Shown here one piece after another: positions 39,261 through 42,919 of a DNA stretch of 42,919 bases. Positions within the stretch are counted from its first letter, which is position 1; the number at the start of each line of letters is the position of its first letter. The position numbers and the translations under genes were made by a program. The DNA comes from a virus, in IMG/VR virus record IMGVR_UViG_3300031216_000021, positions 1 to 42,919 of that record. The stretch is one strand, 5' to 3'. Below the pieces are notes generated by a model. It saw nothing but the letters and a program-made list of their open reading frames with translations. It was not told where the DNA came from and searched no databases.

Positions 39261-39721
39261 TTGCATCACGCATCATTGGCACCACCATCACCGGACGCAT
39301 TCTCGGCGGGGTGCTGGTGCTTGTCGCGGCGCTGGTCGCACTGCTGCTGCTGAGCCGCTGCTCGAACGCGGAGCTGCAGCGCGAGATCGGCGCGCTAAAT
39401 CAGAGCCAAGCCCAGGCCACGGAAACCAACCGTAACCAGACCGAACGGCTACGCGAATGCGTCGAGGGCTTTACCGCTTTAGCGGATCGCTTTCGGATCG
39501 AACAGAACGCCAACGATGCTGCCGTTTTGGCTGCCGAGCGACGTGCTCGACAGCGTGAACTGGCCCGGATCGCCGAACAGGCCGAGCGCGGACGGATCTA
39601 CGACGAGAACCCGGACTGTGAGCAGTGGGGCGTTCAGAGGGTCTGTCTGGAAATCGGCGATCGCATGCGCGCCAATCGCCGGGCGCTGATTGATCGGTAT
39701 CAAGGAGAAAGTGATGAATAG
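39257..39721 (+). CDS. Rz-like inner membrane spanin subunit
   Basis: GTG 39257 overlaps the previous stop (GTGA) and gives 154 residues; ATG 39230 is an alternative start. One membrane segment near the N-terminus (GRILGGVLVLVAALVALLLL) is followed by a long charged coiled coil (LQREIGALNQSQAQATETNR...). This is the topology of i-spanins, which link to an o-spanin across the periplasm at the last step of lysis. The next gene is a matching small lipoprotein. Confidence 0.65.
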   Translation: MIASRIIGTTITGRILGGVLVLVAALVALLLLSRCSNAELQREIGALNQSQAQATETNRNQTERLRECVEGFTALADRFRIEQNANDAAVLAAERRARQRELARIAEQAERGRIYDENPDCEQWGVQRVCLEIGDRMRANRRALIDRYQGESDE

Positions 39722-40052
39722 CCGGGCTTCCTGCGTGAAATCTGAGCGCGCTTCGTGGGTCTCGTGCCGCAGAATTCAAGCTGTTGCGCTGCTCATGCTT
39801 GCTGTATTCGCTGTTGGCTGTGCCCAGCAGCCGGTCTATATCACCCGCACCGAGATTCAGCGCATACCGACGCCGATCATCATCCCGATCGCCGATGAGT
39901 TCATCGAGCCGCTGGTGGTTCGGGAGCTTCCTGAAGACCTGAATAATCGCGACCTCGAGGCCGACATCGAAGTCCTCGAGGCTGTGGTCGACACATGCCA
40001 GGACGATCGGAAAGCCCTTCGAGAGCGACAGGAGGATCAGGATGCACATTGA
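39714..40052 (+). CDS. Rz1-like outer membrane spanin lipoprotein
   Basis: ATG 39714 lies just after AAGGAG and inside the end of the Rz-like gene, an overlap typical of Rz/Rz1 pairs. The 112-residue product has a lipoprotein signal ending in VFAVGC (lipobox, Cys36) and a Pro-rich mature start (QRIPTPIIIPI), as in o-spanins. The C-terminal helix is acidic. It should anchor in the outer membrane. Confidence 0.65.
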   Translation: MNSRASCVKSERASWVSCRRIQAVALLMLAVFAVGCAQQPVYITRTEIQRIPTPIIIPIADEFIEPLVVRELPEDLNNRDLEADIEVLEAVVDTCQDDRKALRERQEDQDAH

Positions 40053-40452
40053 AGCCGACCCAGCCGCCCGATGGGCAACCAAAGTCCAGAACGAACGCCA
40101 TATTCAAACGCTGCTGATGGCCTTGAGCACTATCGGCATCACCGTGGTCTGCGCCATGCTTTGGTTTATGAACGGGCAGATCGAGAAGGTCAGTAGCTCC
40201 TCTGATCAGCATGCCGTGGCGATCGCGGCTATTGCCCAAAAACAGCAAGATACGAGCGATCGTATCGCGTACATGTCGACTGATCGATACACCGGTACGC
40301 AAGCCGCACAGGACCGGATCCAGTTTGTTGAGCGGATGGCGGAAATGTCCAGCGACCAGCGTGACATCAAGGAACGATTGCGCGAGCTGGAGCAGCAGTT
40401 CGCGCGGTTCCGCGCCCGGTTTGACGACACGGAGAGTGATTCAGAATCATGA
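40042..40452 (+). CDS. Membrane protein with coiled coil (holin- or lysis-associated)
   Basis: This 136-residue protein has one membrane segment (about 23-43, TLLMALSTIGITVVCAMLWF) and a long coiled-coil C-terminus (RIQFVERMAEMSSDQRDIKE). The topology resembles phage proteins of the lysis block such as type III holin-like or hemolysin XhlA-like proteins. It ends in an ATGA overlap with the tape measure gene. Confidence 0.5.
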   Translation: MHIEADPAARWATKVQNERHIQTLLMALSTIGITVVCAMLWFMNGQIEKVSSSSDQHAVAIAAIAQKQQDTSDRIAYMSTDRYTGTQAAQDRIQFVERMAEMSSDQRDIKERLRELEQQFARFRARFDDTESDSES

Positions 40453-42919
40453 CCCGCCCGGTCGTCATTGAATTCCGCGCCGATGACGGCAGCCTGATCC
40501 GCTCGATGCGGACTACCGGCGCGCAGGCGGATCGCCTGTCGGGCCAGCTCGACGGCACCGGCAACAGCGCCGAGAAGATGGGCCGGCAGACCACGCAGTC
40601 GGCCGGGGCAATGAGTCAGCTCAGAGTCGCCGCTGCAGCCACAGCCGTCGTTCTCGGCGCGCGCGTCTATGCAAAGTTCGCCGACGAAATGGCGACCATG
40701 AACGCCCGCTTGGCGCTGGCGACAAACGGCCAGAAGGAATTCAATCAGGCTCAGGTCGACGTCACCCGCATCGCCAACGACAACGGCCGGCAGCTGGGCG
40801 CGATCGCTGAGCTCTACACCCGCCTGGCGCAGTCGACGGAAGACTACGTCGGCAAAGCGACCGACACGGCCACCATCACCCAGACCGTGACGCAAGCCAT
40901 GCGCGTCAGCGGCACCAGCGCAGCGGAATCCGCCGGCGCGATCCGCCAGCTCAGCCAGGCCTTTGCCAGCGGCGTGCTGCGCGGCGATGAATTCAACAGC
41001 GTCAACGAACAAGCCCCGCGCATCATGCAGGCCCTGGCCGACAGCCTGGGCGTGACCCGTGGCGAACTGCGCGCCATGGCCGAGCAAGGTCAGCTGACCA
41101 GCGATATCCTGCGCACGGCGCTGATCGACGAGGCTGGGGCCATTGCTGCAGAGTCGGCCCAAATCCCGCAGACCTTGGGCGAGGCGTTCACCGGCCTGAT
41201 CAATAACGTGATGCTGGTGGTCGGCGCATTCGATTCAGCGGCAGGCAGCAGCCAGGGCTTTGCCGGCATCATCACCAACGTGTCCAATCGGATCGGCGGC
41301 GCGGCGGACTGGATCCGCGAACGCACGCTTTCGATTCGCCTTGCGGGCATTGCAATGGTGCGGGGCGTGTTGCTGGCTTTTGAAGAGCTCGCGGGCGGCT
41401 TCCGGTTTGTTCAGGGTGTCTACACTGAGTTTTTCGCGTTGCTGGGCAACGGGTTCAATACCCTGGTTTCTACTGCAGCAAATGCCGCCGCAAGCTTCAT
41501 CAGCATCAATGCGTCGTTTGCCGCCTGGGTGCCTGGAATGGGCGATGTGGCGGCGTCGCAGAAAGGCATGGCGGAAAGCCTGCGAGCCACTGCCGCCGCT
41601 GCCGAGGCTGGCATCATCACGGTTGCCGGCCTTGGGACCGTCTGGGAAAGGACCCGCGCAGAAACCGAAGCCGCGAAGAATACGGTTCGGACCATCACGG
41701 ATGAAATGGCCGACTACGAGATCGCCTCGCACAATGCGGCCGAGGCGACCGGCGAATTCACTGAAGCCACCGAAGAAGCCGACGCCGCCCGCGCGGCAAG
41801 CCAGCAGCGCAGCGAAGAGGTCATCGATTCAATTGACGATCTGGCCCGCAGCCTGGCCGAGCAGGCTGAGCGGCTGCGTGAGGAGGTGGTCCAGCGCGCG
41901 GCCGGCACGCGCGGGTTGATCAATTACCGGATTGCAAAGTTGGCCGCCGCGGGGGCGACGGAGGCTGAAATCAACGCGCTGGAAGACCTGCGCGATGGAT
42001 TGATTGACCAGGAAGGCGCGCTGGATGCCCTGAATCGCGCGCAACAGGTTGCCATTGAGCGGGCTCAGGCGCACGCCAGCGCCATGCTTTCGGTCGCGGC
42101 ATCGGCGATCGAGGCCGCCACGGGCATCAAGATATTCAATGATGAGAACCAGCGCGGGGCTGGGGCGGGGCAGTCTAGTGGTGGCGACTTCAGCACTATC
42201 GGCTCGGGCGTAGCGCAGTCGATTTTCAATGGCCAGTCGATCGGTGATGCGCTGGGCTCGGCATTCACCGGCTTTGGCTCGCAAAAGCTCGGCAAGGTCG
42301 CTGATAAATTCTTCGAGGACGCGACCACCAAAGGAATCGGCACGGCCTTCGAAAACAGCGAAACACAAGACGGTGTTGCGGGCGGATTCGCGATGGCGAT
42401 CGGCCAAGCGCTTCAGGGGCAGTATGGGGCGGCGATCGGCGGCGCCATTGGTACGGAGGTTGCCGGACCTATCGGCGGCATGATCGGCCAGGTCTTGGGC
42501 AGCCTCATCGATGGGCTGATCGGCGAAAAGGCGGTCGAGATTCAATTCAGGGGCAGCCAGGGCAGCACCGGAAGTGACCGCACTGATCGCAGCATTGACA
42601 CGGCACTGGGGCAGGTCGACATCCGATTCCGCCGCATCGAGGGGCAGGCCCGCGACCAGTTCGTCAACGCCCTGGAAGAGATGGACGCCAGCATCGCCGC
42701 ATCGCTTCGCGGCACCGGGCTGTTGCCGCAGGCCAGAGAAGCGGCTGCGCGCTTCGGCGGCGACACCGGTGATTTCGATAACGACATCGAGGCGGCACTG
42801 CGCCAGCGACTGAATGCGATCGTGAGCACCTTCGACGCCTTTGTCGCGGATTTCGTGAATTCGTCCGAGTCGCTTGAGGGGCAGCTGGAGAACCTGGCCA
42901 GCGTCATGGCCGTCAATCG
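40449..42919 (+). CDS. Tape measure protein B (partial, runs off the window)
   Basis: The frame from ATG 40449 is open to the window end (823 codons). The N-terminus (RPVVIEFRADDGSLIRSMRT) is followed by a standard tape-measure N-terminal domain (about 75-215): LATNGQKEFNQAQVDVTRIA, then RQLSQAFASGVLRGDEFNSV and GVTRGELRAMAEQGQLTSDI. Residues from about 554 (IEAATGIKIFNDENQ) match tape measure A almost exactly to the edge, while the first 550 residues are unrelated to A. It sets the length of the second tail. Confidence 0.9.
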   Translation, partial: MTRPVVIEFRADDGSLIRSMRTTGAQADRLSGQLDGTGNSAEKMGRQTTQSAGAMSQLRVAAAATAVVLGARVYAKFADEMATMNARLALATNGQKEFNQAQVDVTRIANDNGRQLGAIAELYTRLAQSTEDYVGKATDTATITQTVTQAMRVSGTSAAESAGAIRQLSQAFASGVLRGDEFNSVNEQAPRIMQALADSLGVTRGELRAMAEQGQLTSDILRTALIDEAGAIAAESAQIPQTLGEAFTGLINNVMLVVGAFDSAAGSSQGFAGIITNVSNRIGGAADWIRERTLSIRLAGIAMVRGVLLAFEELAGGFRFVQGVYTEFFALLGNGFNTLVSTAANAAASFISINASFAAWVPGMGDVAASQKGMAESLRATAAAAEAGIITVAGLGTVWERTRAETEAAKNTVRTITDEMADYEIASHNAAEATGEFTEATEEADAARAASQQRSEEVIDSIDDLARSLAEQAERLREEVVQRAAGTRGLINYRIAKLAAAGATEAEINALEDLRDGLIDQEGALDALNRAQQVAIERAQAHASAMLSVAASAIEAATGIKIFNDENQRGAGAGQSSGGDFSTIGSGVAQSIFNGQSIGDALGSAFTGFGSQKLGKVADKFFEDATTKGIGTAFENSETQDGVAGGFAMAIGQALQGQYGAAIGGAIGTEVAGPIGGMIGQVLGSLIDGLIGEKAVEIQFRGSQGSTGSDRTDRSIDTALGQVDIRFRRIEGQARDQFVNALEEMDASIAASLRGTGLLPQAREAAARFGGDTGDFDNDIEAALRQRLNAIVSTFDAFVADFVNSSESLEGQLENLASVMAVN
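42108..42919 (+). repeat. Long direct repeat shared by both tape measure genes (copy B)
   Basis: This is the partner of 6491-7302: gap-free, same reading frame, roughly 96% identical by eye, and continuing to the window edge. Several stretches of more than 100 bp, such as the middle around 42470-42570, show no difference. The two genes encode different N-terminal halves, so only this block has been shared. Confidence 0.95.

Noticed and set aside
1-42919. Circularly permuted single genome seen more than once
   Set aside because: The window ends do not overlap and the only long repeat is the tape-measure block, whose flanks differ; the two modules are not copies.
1-42919. A Mu-type transposable phage
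   Set aside because: Mu-like head proteins are present, but no transposase A/B genes were seen, while tyrosine recombinases are.
1-42919. tRNA genes
   Set aside because: No convincing cloverleaf or T-loop consensus was noticed by eye; a dedicated scan was not possible.

Overview
The window is GC-rich bacteriophage or prophage DNA made almost entirely of short-spaced or overlapping plus-strand genes; ATGA and GTGA stop/start overlaps are very common. The gene types (HK97-like, lambda-like and Mu-like head and tail proteins, tyrosine recombinases, a Cro/CI-type switch, Rz/Rz1 spanins) point to temperate long-tailed phages of a high-GC proteobacterium, probably a gammaproteobacterium. No host gene, rRNA or tRNA was recognised.

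Region A (1-14588) is the end of a first structural operon: the last codons of a probable major capsid protein, a small Lys/Ala-tailed protein, a gp6-type head-tail connector, two accessory enzyme-like genes (a norphogenetic-type protein and a sulfotransferase), head closure, HK97 gp10-like and DUF3168 tail-completion proteins, a terminator, tail tube, a G/GT tail chaperone pair with a GGGAAAC -1 frameshift site, a 1590-residue tape measure, and three tail-tip or adhesin-like proteins.

Region B (14718-25545) holds control, early and integration genes: a divergent XRE repressor and a ribbon-helix-helix-like protein around a promoter containing a palindromic operator, a run of very small early genes including a 204-residue tyrosine recombinase, a Toprim primase-helicase, a second early promoter, an HTH protein damaged by a 28-bp tandem duplication, a frameshifted J-domain protein, an AT-richer repeat-bearing segment that may be an origin or regulatory site, and a full-length integrase.

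Region C (25652-42919, running off the end) is a second, different late operon: small and large terminase, portal, MuF-like minor head protein, a Com-like zinc protein, a Mu I-like protease fused to scaffold and major capsid protein, connectors, tail tube, a second G/GT chaperone pair with the same GGGAAAC signal, a lysis block (lipoprotein, muramidase-like protein, Rz/Rz1 pair, membrane protein), and a second tape measure. An 11-bp motif, TTGCCATAGAT, precedes both the terminase and the capsid gene and may mark late promoters.

The two structural modules follow the same plan with mostly unrelated proteins, yet the tape measures share about 810 bp at roughly 96% identity by eye with no indels. 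The simplest reading is two prophages abutting in tandem near 14.6 kb that have exchanged tape-measure DNA. A single genome with two structural modules, or an assembly chimera, remains possible.
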